The notes under the pieces are model-generated. The model did no database searches. It had not been told where the DNA came from and worked only from the letters and a program-made list of their open reading frames with translations. A DNA stretch of 64,000 nt, taken from the NCBI GenBank assembly GCA_016808115.1, contig JAEQBH010000646.1, positions 1,426,001 through 1,490,000 on the forward strand, read 5' to 3'. The DNA comes from Tetrastigma voinierianum. Taxonomy: Eukaryota > Streptophyta > Magnoliopsida > Vitales > Vitaceae. The translations under genes were made by a program, and so were the position numbers. This document shows, piece after piece, positions 10,331 through 21,230 of this stretch (position 1 is its first letter; the number at the start of each line of letters is the position of its first letter).

Positions 10331-11778
10331 ATGGGAGTTTTATGTTCCCCTAGTTTATTTTCACTTAGGATAGTGCTGGTTTTAAGTTTGGGGGCATGGT
10401 TTGCCTATTTTGGACATGATTTTAACTATATTTCTCTCTTTCTTTATATATACTTTCTCCTTCTCTTGTGAAACTTTGGGATTTAGTTGTTTGTTTTGTT
10501 AGTTGATTTGTGTTGGTTTAGTTGGTTTGTTTAGTTATGCTTTTTTTATTTCGGTATATTTTGATGCATCCTTAGTCATGCTTTGTCATACTTTCATGCT
10601 TATGGTATGCAATCTTGTTGAATATATTACTTGGTCTATCATGTCTATCATCAATTTTTCTTAAGTGTTTAGGGAAGTATTGAGCTACCATATAGTTTGC
10701 TCAAATGTGATCTTTGGTGCATGTTCTAAAATTCATAAAAATTTGAAAATTTTTGAAAAATCTCAAAAATATTTGAACATTTTTGTTTTTGTTTTTGTTG
10801 AGTTTATCTTAGGATAATAGTGATGCCTATGATGAATAATGATTGAACTTTCTTTTTATATGAAAAAAAACTAGAGATAGTAATGCTTTAGAGAATAATG
10901 GTTTGGCCATTGAGTTGTAGACTTAGCCAAAGGTTCTTACCACTTAGAGAACAAGTCACACTACCATGTTTGATCAATATTGCTTGGTTTAGAGAAGAAT
11001 TAGGTGATCACCATCTATTTTGATCTCCTAAGACTATAGAACTTGTTCAAGCATCGTTTAAGGTGAAATACTAGGAAACAAAATAATTAGGAAATGATAT
11101 AGGTCATTCTTGGATTGGTTGATTCTTTCTAGCTAACCCTTATGTGCATTGATCCATAGTCACCCAATTTGAACCTCATTAGTCATTCTCTCTCTAAAAA
11201 ACCAAGAATGAGCACCTTAAACACCTTTTTTTAAGTATCCTTTAGTCAAAGAACCCTCATTTACCTTTATCATGTTGCTTTCAATGCAATATCATGTGAA
11301 GACATGTAGTGTGAATTGGGAGTTTGGTTGAAGTGGTTATGCTAGTGAGATGAATCAAAGGAGGTTTGATGTGAAAAAGTAAGGAAAATAAGCAAAAGAA
11401 AGAATAAATCAAGGAGGAGTAAGTTTAAGCCACCGTGCTTCCTACCTTGAGTGTTCCAGGAAGGGGTGTCTGCAACACCTAATACCACAAGACCACAATC
11501 GATTTATTATTAACTATTCTGCTGAGGTAGGGTAAGCTTAAAGGGGTTGAACTGTTGCCTCTTGCATACCTTTGTAAGTCATAAAGTAAAATAATAAAGC
11601 TTCTTGGTGATCTCAAAAGGAAGGTGAAACAAACAAGTTTGGGGGTTATGTGATGAAAAGATGTAAAAAACCAAATTTGAGGGAGGCTAAGATGGATTCA
11701 ATTATATAAAAACTCAGTTTTAAAGGATGGAAATAAAGCATTGAAGAAAAAGGAAATATGTATGTGTTGGGTAAACCT
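10331..11778 (+). other. 3' untranslated region of element F (left part)
   Basis: Non-coding. It holds two purine-rich AAGTTTGGGGG-type tracts (10392-10402 and 11638-11647), neither followed by an LTR start. AAGTTTGGGGG after the env-like ORF is common in this lineage. The text ends in TTGGGTAAACCT, whose natural continuation (AAACCTAAAATGACC) is found 3.15 kb away at about 14930, on the far side of a solo LTR. Confidence 0.65.
11774..11778 (+). repeat. Target-site duplication AACCT (left copy)
   Basis: The 5-bp AACCT directly precedes the solo LTR and is repeated at 14931-14935. Removing the LTR and one copy restores GGTAAACCTAAAATGACC, a continuous Athila 3' UTR phrase. Confidence 0.65.
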
Positions 11779-12012
11779 TTGTAGCGCCCAATCAGGGGTG
11801 GTCAATTTACCATCATCTGCAGTACGTAGGCTGTAGCATTACTTTTCGATTCCATCGTTCGCTCATGCAGTTATGTTTTACAAAGGACGATTATTATCGC
11901 TTTGTCTTGTTGAATGGTGAACTCTTTATTTCCATCTCGGGTTCCATAAAATTTGAAGTGCTCGGTTGAGCGAAGAAACCCTTAAAATAGCATTTAGGCA
12001 CCTACATTCCAA

Positions 12013-12437
12013 TGTCACGACAATGTCTCTACATTGACTTCCCACTATCACGACGGTGTCATGACATTTCTACACCATGTTGTGACATCGCCCATAGCTA
12101 CCACGAACATCCCTGTCCAATGTCATGACGATGTAGCAACATTAGCACTTTAGATTGCGACAGCTGAGGCTTGTCGCCGATGTCTCCATCGATCATTTGC
12201 GACATTATAACATGATCGCGGGCCTTGGTTGATCCCACGACCCGGTGGCCTCTTTAAGCGATGTCGCGATGGTAAAGGTTCGATGTGAGCCTTGGGCCGT
12301 GATGTCAGAGCATTGTTGTGACATTGTGTGATATCCGCGACATCGGCTAACACCATCGGTTTCCATGTCGTGATGAAGCGGCAGCCAGAAAGACCCTGGA
12401 GTCCATGGCAGCTAAATGTCACGACGATGTCACAATA
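12013..12437 (+). repeat. Dyad-motif array 2 inside the solo LTR (11-bp doublets)
   Basis: Sites related to TGTCRYGACA occur as doublets exactly 11 bp apart: 12013/12024, 12046/12057, 12121/12132, 12303/12314 and 12417/12428. Further sites at 12078, 12153, 12172, 12195, 12262, 12333 and 12367 often follow about 19-22 bp after a neighbour. Many are imperfect (for example TGTCTCTACA at 12024). Local GC and CpG content is high against the AT-rich surroundings. Confidence 0.7.
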
Positions 12438-13350
12438 TCGATCCGCACCGCTCCGAGCCCATTTATCGATAATAAACGATGTAAAACGTGCGACGTGGCA
12501 AAGGCCTTCCCAGATCTCTATGGTGATCGTGTCTTTTCGCCTTCATAAGAGGCTCTTCTCAAAACCCAACTTATACAATTTAACTATGACTCAACCTCTC
12601 TGAGGCTCAATAATACATGGTTTTATTACAATACTTCAAGAGAGTTTAATTGCAACTCTATTACATACACAGGCATATGCCATAACTAGTTCTCTCTAAA
12701 GTTTTACAAAAGAGCTATGCAACCTGGTCGACTTTCTTGACCTCTTGGCCGCACGAATGAGAGTAGTCAGCATTCTTATGCACACTTTGAAATGTTTTCC
12801 CATAAAAATTTAAGCCACGCCCAATAGAGAGACTCTTATAGAGGATATTACCCACCTAAATGCACATGCAATGTTCACTTAGACACATTCACATATATAT
12901 CAACATCCTAATAGAATGATTCAATTATAATGGAATACTACATGCCATGCCATGAAATGAGATGAGACTCACTCAATGCATGAAAAATCCAAGTCATCAT
13001 AGACTCCCATCACACAATGCATAGCCAATGTGTGATAACATCCATCTTTGATGAATTTCATTCATTGATCACTTTGAAACAAAACCAAAGTTTCTAGAAA
13101 TAAAAACTTATTGGATATTTCACCTCCAAGGATTATTTTATTAACAAAACATGTCTTTTGAACAGTGAATTTTCGAGTCTCACAGTAAACCCATGCCTTC
13201 TACCTTTCCGCGGCTTTCTTCGGCTGGAAATATGTATAACGATCTGGGTCTTTGACGAGGGGAATCTATCTCTTCTTACTACTGCCCGACATAAGTTTTC
13301 ATGCTCTGCGAACAATAGAACTTTGCTAAACTTCGTTCAACGGTAGTCAG

Positions 13351-13580
13351 CCCACTCATCAACCACCAAGGATGGTATTCAATAGCAGCACACCGTGCGC
13401 GAACAAACGGAACTCAGTTGAACTTAGATTCAGCGATACGAGAAGCCCACTCATCAACCACGAGGAAGGTGTGTGATGGCACCATTTCGCCATTACTGAC
13501 GGTGCGGCTCCACCCAGAGACTTTGTTGGCGTTCTGAGGCCTCATCAACCACCAAGGATGGTGTTTGATGGCACCATACG
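13351..13580 (+). repeat. Three-copy tandem repeat of about 91-95 bp
   Basis: CTCATCAACCAC recurs at 13355, 13450 and 13541. Each copy is followed by a (C)AAGGATGGT/GAGGAAGGT segment and, in copies 2 and 3, by TGATGGCACCAT. Similar 'catcaaccaccaaggatgg' repeats are familiar to me from large plant Ty3/gypsy LTRs. No coding meaning. Confidence 0.75.
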
Positions 13581-14930
13581 CTGCTACCCATGAATCACGT
13601 GTCTCGATGCATATCGTGCATTATGCCCGCTATGTCAATTACATCATCACATATTTAATGAATGCCATATGGACAATAAATCATGTTTCATGGACAATTA
13701 TATCAAAAGCATATAATTTCCAACATTTCATCCCAATGTCAATATATTAGAATTCATATATCAACATTAATCAATAACTATCACTAGGTAAGTCAATCAA
13801 AAGCAAGCAAAGACAACTTGGTTCTCCATGACCCGGTGTGGCATAAGAAGATGTCCTGGCCGGTCCACATACAACCATTACGGCCACACAGCCTTGCCAC
13901 GACGGAGCGCCGAGCGGTCCGGATCGAAGCGATTCATCTAAATCCAAGCGAAAGCCAAGCCACACATCGATCCCACATGGCCATGAAACGGGTCTAAACC
14001 CTGGAGTCCATAATTTTAAAGTCCGGTCTGAGTTCCGAGCAGCCTGAGGCTATATAACGAGGCTATGAAATCAGCCACAGTAGTCTGACAGGCGCTATGA
14101 CTCTAAAGTTGAACTACTAGTCAACGCCGACTAATGACCTTTCAATTTAGTCGATTTTTGGTCGGACATATTTAAGAGTGGTCTAAATAGTCCCGAACCA
14201 TCCTTTAAACGCGTCAAGAGAGGCAATCAGCAAAGTAGGAAGAATCACCACCTCTTGAGCGTAGAAATAGGTTGGGAAGCTTTCCTCGACCCCTACTTCG
14301 ATCTCACGCATTTCCTTGTTGTATCTTGGTGAGAGCCCCTTGATTTAGTACGTACTCGTGGCCTCGTCGAGTAAAGCGACAGTTCTTGGTCCAAACAAGT
14401 TGGCGTCCAGTGTGATGAAGCGAGGGGAAGAACCGTTGGCGCCTCCTTCCTCTTTCTCTCCTCTTTTCCGTTTCCACTTTTAACACTTTTCCCTTTCATT
14501 CCCTTTCTTTTCTCTCATGGAACTGATCTCCCACTCCGCACACTAGCAAACACATAGCTCAGTCTTATCTGCTGAGTCACTCACATGGCATGTCTCACAC
14601 GCCATGTGTCCTCCCATGTGTCCTTATGACACACTCCTTTTCATCTTGTCCACTTTGATGACGCATACCGCAATCTCATGTGTCAAGCGGCATGTGTCGT
14701 AATACATGTGTTGAGCACTGATTGCCTCGAAAAGTAAATTCTGCCCATCTCGGAATTCAACGAAATTCACCTAGGTAACTAGACTTCACGAGAAGAGCCC
14801 AATGGTGAGGTCCGTTTCATCATCCGATATCTATAAAAATTCTAAGTTTTTAACCTGTACGATATCGACAAATCACTGTTTTGCCCTTTTTTAGAAAAAA
14901 TTAATTTTTTTCCTAGGTTTTACAAAAACA

Positions 14931-15400
14931 AACCTAAAATGACCTACTTAACTACCCTTTACCTAAGATATACATTACAAGCAACTGAAGACATATTTGA
15001 TCCTAATAGTTGTGAATTGCCTACATTAGTGGAGAATGGTATGCCTAATAAGCCTATAGAGTCTTACACACTCATGAGTCTTGGAATCACCATGTGAGTG
15101 AGAGATCTCCATTCAATTCTAGTTTAACTAATTCCATCGAAATTGAAAATTGACCACATGAGGGTAGGAATTCACACACACTTAAAGAACTTTAGTTTAG
15201 GTATGCTTAACTCTTGGTCAATATATTATATGTAAGATACTATCTCAAAGCTTTCTTTGTGTTATTTGAAGGTGAGATCCCTGAGGTAAATTATCACTCA
15301 ATGCCTTTTATTAAGCTCAACATGTTTTGTCTATTTTGAATATGGAAAATGAGTTGTTTCTTTGCTTGAGGACAAGCAAAATGCTAAGTTTGGGGGAATT
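14931..15400 (+). other. 3' untranslated region of element F (right part) and polypurine tract
   Basis: It resumes AACCTAAAATGACCTACT after the solo LTR and proceeds through a short conserved stretch (TGCCTACATTAGTGGAGAAT). It ends TTGCTTGAGGACAAGCAAAA then AAGTTTGGGGG at 15386-15396. That last phrase is the typical polypurine tract of plant Ty3/gypsy elements, placed 4 bp before the LTR start. Confidence 0.75.
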
Positions 15401-16860
15401 TGTTAGGTGTGAATTATATTAGCATTTCAGCATGAATTTCTTGAATATATTGATCTTTTGATGCTAAATCCACACCTTAATCACTCAAATATACACTAAT
15501 CCCCCTCTTGGATTTTGTTTTGCAAATAAGAATAAAAAGGCAAGCAAAAGAAGCGAGAATGGGGAAAATCTAAAGTGAACTTTCTTTTATAGGCTCCATG
15601 TCGTAACATGGGCACTCATGTCGCGACATCAAGCCATCTCCTACTGAAGATTCATGTTCAGCCATGTCACAACATGACCACCCCTACTGAGATGCTGAAG
15701 TTATATGTTCAGCCATGTTGTGACATGACTAGCCTTGTTGAGACATTGTTGAACATCAAGTGCACCCATGTCGAGACATGGTGACGTCAAGCATCCCAAA
15801 TTCTTGCTATTTTTTACCCAGTTTTGGTTCATTTTCCAAGAACTATACACTCTTCTTTTGTAATAATGATTAGGGTTCGAACTTTGAGTCAAGAACACAC
15901 TATTTTTGGGTTTCTCATCTCTCTCTCTCTTGAAATCAAACTAGGGTTACGATTTTTGTGTTTGGCTTTGGATTTGAAGACACTTTGAAGAATCAACCAG
16001 TTAGAGGATCTCTTGCAGCTAGAATCAAAGTTTTAGGAGTTCTCCATCATATATTTCATTTTGTATCTCTAACTTTGACTCCTTTCCTCATCTTTCTCTT
16101 GATTATTATTGAGATAAACTTGATTTTGATAGATTTGAGAGTTGTATTGAGTAGTTAAAATTGATGTTTGATTTATATCATTTTTAGAATGGTTTTGTGA
16201 CTAAGTGCTTATGTTGATGTTGGTTGGTGTAGAACTTGGATTATTATGCTTTCTTTCAACTAATTTGTGTTAGGAAATGTGTATGAGACCAAGTTTATGA
16301 GAGATTTACTTAAGGATTCCATAGTGACAGTTGGAAGCACTCCCTTAGGCCTTAACCATTTTATGCCATTGTATTTTAATTGAAGAAATCAGACTAAACT
16401 AATCAAAGAAATTGAGGGAACTAGAAATGTCTAGTACTTAATGGTGTTTATTAGGGTGGGACACCAATTAGGCATTGTGTGAGCATCGTAAGGACCTAGC
16501 GATGATCGGTTCAAGCATAGTTTGGGTAGTCTTATTGTATGGACCTAGTGGAGACCAATAAGACACCCAAGGAAAAAACTGCCTTAGAAAAGTACCACAT
16601 TCAATGCCCTAGAAGGACCTGGCAATGAATAGGAAGTTGGTGTGAGAAATTGAGGGGAGACAAGAAAGTGTAAACCTCATGCCTTGTTCCTTGAACCAAC
16701 ATAAGTACATATTCACCTGACTTGTGCATAATACATTTAAATCAAAATGCATCAATTGAGACAATCAACCCTAGTATCGTTGACCCATGCGTTCTTTATT
16801 CAATTTTGATTCATTCCTTGTAATAGAGCATTAGCCTTTCCCTTTTTTTTACTTTGTTTT
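15401..16860 (+). repeat. 3' LTR of element F (end uncertain)
   Basis: It starts TGTTAGGTGTGAA right after the polypurine tract. It contains dyad array 3 (15599-15778) and a CT-rich leader near 15920. A phrase GGACCT(A/G)GYR repeats at 16492, 16541 and 16615 in the U5 part, near 'CCCTAGTATCGTTGACCC' (about 16770). The 3' end is not fixed: no second LTR was found and the sequence changes character near 16860-16884. Length would be about 1.46 kb. Confidence 0.55.
15599..15778 (+). repeat. Dyad-motif array 3 in the element F LTR
   Basis: TGTCGCGACA-type sites start at 15599, 15619, 15665, 15716, 15736 and 15769. Two pairs are exactly 20 bp apart (15599/15619 and 15716/15736). The site at 15619 is a perfect 12-bp palindrome (ATGTCGCGACAT). 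Others carry one or two changes. Confidence 0.75.
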
Positions 16861-17066
16861 GTTTTTAGTTTTATTTTGAAAATTGATGAGTGTGAAACTC
16901 ATATGGCTTTAAGTTCATTTTTGCATGCATATTTGAGGCTTTAATGCTTTGTTTTATTGCAAAATTATGGAACCTTCACCAAAGTATTATTTGGCAGGAA
17001 TTACTATAAAAAGAAGCAAAAAGAGCAATAAAGAGGCCTAAAAGACTAAAGCAGGAAGAAACAAAA

Positions 17067-17493
17067 TGTCGCAATATTTCAATTTATGTCGTAACAATGA
17101 AAAAGAAGAGTCCTTGGAGAAGCAGCAGAATATTGTCATGACATTCAAAATCTTGTCGTGACATTCAAAATCTTGTCGCGACATCCATCCAGAAGGAATG
17201 TCAAGCATAAATGTCACGACATCCCTAAAGATTAACCAATGACTCATAGTGTCGCGAAAAATTTATTTATGTCATGACAATCAGTCTAGAGGAAAACAAT
17301 TGCTCATCAAGAGGACATTGTCACGACAAACAATGAAGACACAAATTTAGAAAACTTCGTCGCGACAATCAACATAATGTCACGACAATCTAAATTCAAT
17401 ATCAAAGGCAAATCATCAAAGGAGTGTCGCGACAACGCTGAAGACACATATGAGGTGCAACAATGTCGCGACATTGTAACTCTTGTTGCGACA
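17067..17493 (+). repeat. Dyad-motif array 4: 14 TGTCRYGACA sites upstream of a TATA box
   Basis: Ten-base sites start at 17067, 17087, 17134, 17154, 17174, 17212, 17250, 17270, 17319, 17358, 17378, 17425, 17464 and 17484. Gaps are 20, 47, 20, 20, 38, 38, 20, 49, 39, 20, 47, 39 and 20. Eleven sites fit TGTC(R/Y)(Y/R)GACA or differ by one base; 17067, 17087 and 17250 deviate at the right arm. The gap sequences are mostly unrelated, except around 17154-17183 where an 18-20-bp unit is duplicated. The last site is 80 bp from the TATA box. Confidence 0.85.
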
Positions 17494-17572
17494 AATCATC
17501 CTATGGGCTAGCATTAAAGTCCACACAATCTGCCTTGAATTACGGCCCAACAATGATTGGACTATAAATAGA

Positions 17573-17580
17573 AAGAGATA
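17573..17580 (+). promoter_or_regulatory. TATA box of LTR G
   Basis: ACTATAAATAG is a strong plant TATA context. A purine-rich transcribed leader follows. It lies about 80 bp after the last dyad site, so the array occupies the upstream promoter position. Confidence 0.7.
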
Positions 17581-18349
17581 TGGTGTAGAAAGGTATGAAG
17601 AACGGAATGCAGAGTGAGAGTTAGAGTAGAGAGCAAGTTAGAAGCAAAAAAGTAGAGTATAGAGTTTTGTAAATAGTTTTCTTATTTCCTTCTTTCTTTT
17701 GCGTTATTTTTCATTATGATCTAAATTGAGTTTTGGAGGAAAGATTATTGAAAACCAAGCTACATTCACTATCTGAACTTGTAGTGAAGCAGAAAACATT
17801 GTTTGAATTCTTCTTCCTCACTTTCTTGATTATGATCATAATGGACTTGTTTAAACAACTTGTAACTCTTACGTGTAATCTAGTGATGGCTAGGTAAATC
17901 CCTTTTGGGAAGGGATTGGTGATGTGATTATTATGTTTGAAAGCTTTAAATGTAGGTTGTGGTGTTGAAGTCTGAATTGATATAATTAGTTCAGATGTTT
18001 ATTTTCTTGTGCTTGATATATTAATCCCATGAACCAAACCAGATGCGCTCCAACACCGATATCCGGGATACCCTACAATAGCGGTGAGGTGTGTTCTTGA
18101 GGTAGGAATAGTGATCCCTTAATTTTTATAAGAGCTATATTTTGAGAGCTTGTCTTATTTTAATCAAAATATGTCATTTTTGTCAATAGAAATGAGTGTA
18201 TTGGTTAATCTGCAGAGCGATGAATTGAATATGTTGAAGAAAGCTTGTATTCTTGTGGCGGCCTTTCAAGTCAACGTTGGTGGGTCCCAGCTAGTTCGGA
18301 GAGCTCTAGTAGATTCCATTTATCAAACATATTTCATTTAGACATTTAA

Positions 18350-21230
18350 ATACCTTTTTTTTTTTTTTTTGAAAGCTGGAGCGTTTTAATCATTTCGATA
18401 GGCCCATACAATTTACAGCCTTTGAAATATATTTACAATGAAAGGCATTCCATGCCCATTCAAAATAATATACAAAATAGATTTCAGAGTTTAACTCTTT
18501 TGATCCACTAAAACATCAATTGTTCAAAAATAGGATGGATGCATATGACGGAGTATATACTTTTACTCCGAAGCTTTCTTGATGACTCTGCGCTCCTTGA
18601 TCTTGGGTCCCACCGTTAATCACTTGATACCTGCTCATTGGTAAAAACAATACGCTAGGCATTTTCATACTTAGTAGTTCTATGGAAATTCTCTCTTCAT
18701 TTCATTTTAAATCGAAACATGCAATAATTATAAAACAATGCTTTTATCTGATTATTAATGACAATCTGATGCAATCGTGTCTATATATATATATTCAATA
18801 AATCAATTACAATTCATTGGTCATCTAAAGCTATGCGTTTTCATATGCACTAAATCATTCAAATCACAAATCCTGCACTTTCCAATATCATTATCATTTT
18901 GCATTTTAGTCCTTATCAAATTTAACCAATGATTTTGGTGCACGAGGATATACTTGAATCCAGCTTATGAGTCACATTTGAAATTTGTAAGTGGCTATGT
19001 ATATATGTATATATATATATATGTATGCCATATATATATATATATATGCTCTTTGCTCTTATATATATATATACTCGGTTGGTGTACACTCACGAATCTT
19101 TGTCTACTAGGCTACGGATCGGTATGCCACAATAGTATGTTTGTTCAACTCTTATTGATATACCAATTTATCCTTAACTTGAATTTAATAGTTAACATTC
19201 TATTAAGGGCATTCAAATATTTTTTAGGAAAATACGGTATAAGTATGTTTTATCTGAACAAATCATTTTCATCTCATGCAATTTCATGTCATTCATTTCC
19301 ACGTCAATCAATTTCTAAAATTTCTTAACCCAAATCAACTTGCAATTCCATTTCACAATTTATTTGCATCAAATCCAATTTAAAACAATTTCTTATGCAA
19401 ATTCAAACATTTTGGAGATAGAGATTCGAAAATAATGAGAGAAAGTGTAAAACGAACCAAAAAACTTTGCACTGATTCCAATCACCGGAATCACGATCTC
19501 GATTAAGTTTTCTCCTCAAATGCATTTTTATTCAAATACAATTAAAGAACAATATTATTCGATGCGAGCTAATGATTTTGGATTAAAGTTGATTTGAGAC
19601 TTATGCTCGTATTCTTGATCTCATTATCAAATAAGGGCAAGATACAAGCCTTGTATGGTTGTTAGTTTCCTAAACTTTAATCCATCATATAAACAAAATA
19701 CTAAAATTTTTGCCCTGCCTTATAATCCTTTTCCAACATTACTCTTGATCAACTAAACCATCCCCAAAGGAAGATTAAGTCAAAAACCTCAGCTTGACAC
19801 TTTTACATCAGGACAGTTATTTTCCAGTTTTACTCTGGACTTGCCCCCAAAAAATTATTCAAAAGATCTTCAAAGTGAAACTCTACAGTTTAGTTCCTTT
19901 ATATATCCAGCCCAGCATCTCTGAAAAGTTTCAATTTAAAAATTCCTTCTCTAAGGCCCTTAACCACATAACACAAGCAGTGAAAACATATTTGTTTTTT
20001 TCGGTTTCATGATGCCTTTAAACGATGTCTGAAACCAATCCTAATGTTATTCAAAATTAACAGAGCGTAATTTGATTAAGCTTAGACTAAGGCCTAACCA
20101 ACCCCCAAACACTAAAGTATCATATTACTAGACCAATTGGTATATTTTTAACACAACATCTAGACTACTCTAATTTGCAAAAACATAATGCACATAGCTC
20201 CACTTTGGCTGGATTCTGGGAACTTCTGGGTTTCGTGCATACGCTTCTTCAAGTAAATTATGACCCTAGAAGTCCTAGTTTACCCAAATTTTTATTCACA
20301 CTCAAATTGGATGAAGAATTGAAACTCATTTTATATTGAAAACACCACAACTACTCCCAAAATAGGGCATACTCGTGAGCTACCCAAACTCTGCTTCTGG
20401 CCCATATTTAAGGAGCCTTAGTTTTCACAATTGGATCCCACAGTCCCTTCTATACATTTATAGCACTATCTCTTATAGTTCTTTACAAATTGGAATCACT
20501 TCATTTGGTTGATTAGGAGCATTCCCTCAGAAACTACAAAACGGGGGTTTTGACAAATTTTGACGACATTTCCTTTGAAAACCCAGACATTTCCGCTTTT
20601 TACAAATACTCCCTCCAAACCAATGCAAAACCCATTTACAACCAATAAAAAACACCTTTATCCACATTTGGGGTTTTCCCAACCCAAACACAAGAGAAAA
20701 GGGGTTAGGGTTTAGTTTCTTACCTTTGAATCTCTTGATTCTTCAACACCAAGCCTTCTTCTTCTTGATCACTTGGAAACCATAAATGGGAAGATCTCCC
20801 ACTGAGCCTTGTCTTCTCTCGACCCTAGCTCTCTTTTCTCTCCCTTTGCTCTCAAGAGCGAAAATGCTGAAATGTGCTTATCTTAGATACATTTGGTCTT
20901 AATCTCATTTAATGAACAAGGCCTTGTTTGGCTTCCTATTCTTTAGCTTTCAAAATAAGTCCATTTCTCATTTTTTGATATTTAAGTCTTCTATTTCACT
21001 TCATTTAACTCACTTTAGCATTTTAAGCTTATTCTATTTTTGTATAGGTCACTTACATTTATAAATTCCAAATTTGCCATTTACACTTGGGTAAATTCCG
21101 GGTTGTATATATATTTTTCGTTCTTAGGATTTAAATTCCAAAAAAATTTCCATTTACTTTATTTTATAACCTAAAGACATAATAATAAAAATAAATCATA
21201 AAAATACTAGGTTATTTTTTGGGCGTTACA
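18350..21230 (-). repeat. Large TGTAACGCCC-type LTR block, minus orientation (probably solo or truncated)
   Basis: The minus strand starts TGTAACGCCC at 21230, the typical start of large plant chromovirus-type LTRs, and runs about 2.9 kb with no coding domain. A poly-T run at 18357-18371 marks the approximate far end. The sequence ATTAC follows 21230, but I found no matching duplication on the left, so the left limit is a guess. It contains a TA microsatellite (18997-19073). Confidence 0.5.
18997..19073. repeat. (TA)n microsatellite cluster
   Basis: Three TA runs separated by short interruptions (ATGTATGCCA; GCTCTTTGCTCTTA). Simple-sequence DNA; the long open frame through it is not a gene. 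Confidence 0.9.

Larger units (their letters stand above)
11779..14930 (+). mobile_element. Solo LTR of a TGTAGCGCCC-type (Tekay/Del-like) element
   Basis: A 3.15-kb block begins TTGTAGCGCCC and ends ...ACAAAAACA. It is flanked by AACCT on both sides (11774-11778 and 14931-14935) and interrupts otherwise continuous Athila 3' UTR. TGTAACGCCC-like starts are typical of large LTRs of plant chromovirus-type Ty3/gypsy elements, so I infer that class. No gag or pol is present, which fits LTR-LTR recombination leaving a solo LTR. Inside lie a dense dyad-motif array (12013-12437), a 95-bp tandem repeat (13351-13580) and no ORF of note. Exact start is uncertain by 1 bp. Confidence 0.7.
16884..18350 (+). 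repeat. LTR body G (plus orientation; boundaries inferred)
   Basis: It starts about TGATGAGTGTGAAACTCATA, a form seen at starts of Athila/Tat-type LTRs, then holds dyad array 4, a TATA box at 17573 and a purine-rich leader (17600-17660). Its 3' end is unclear: an oppositely oriented LTR-like block follows from about 18350. There is no gag or pol next to it, so it could be a solo or truncated LTR. Confidence 0.45.

Noticed and set aside
10392..11647. Two AAGTTTGGGGG tracts as polypurine tracts with LTR starts
   Set aside because: Neither is followed by a TG start matching another LTR. The real tract of element F is at 15386, directly before TGTTAGG. The two others are repeated 3' UTR phrases.
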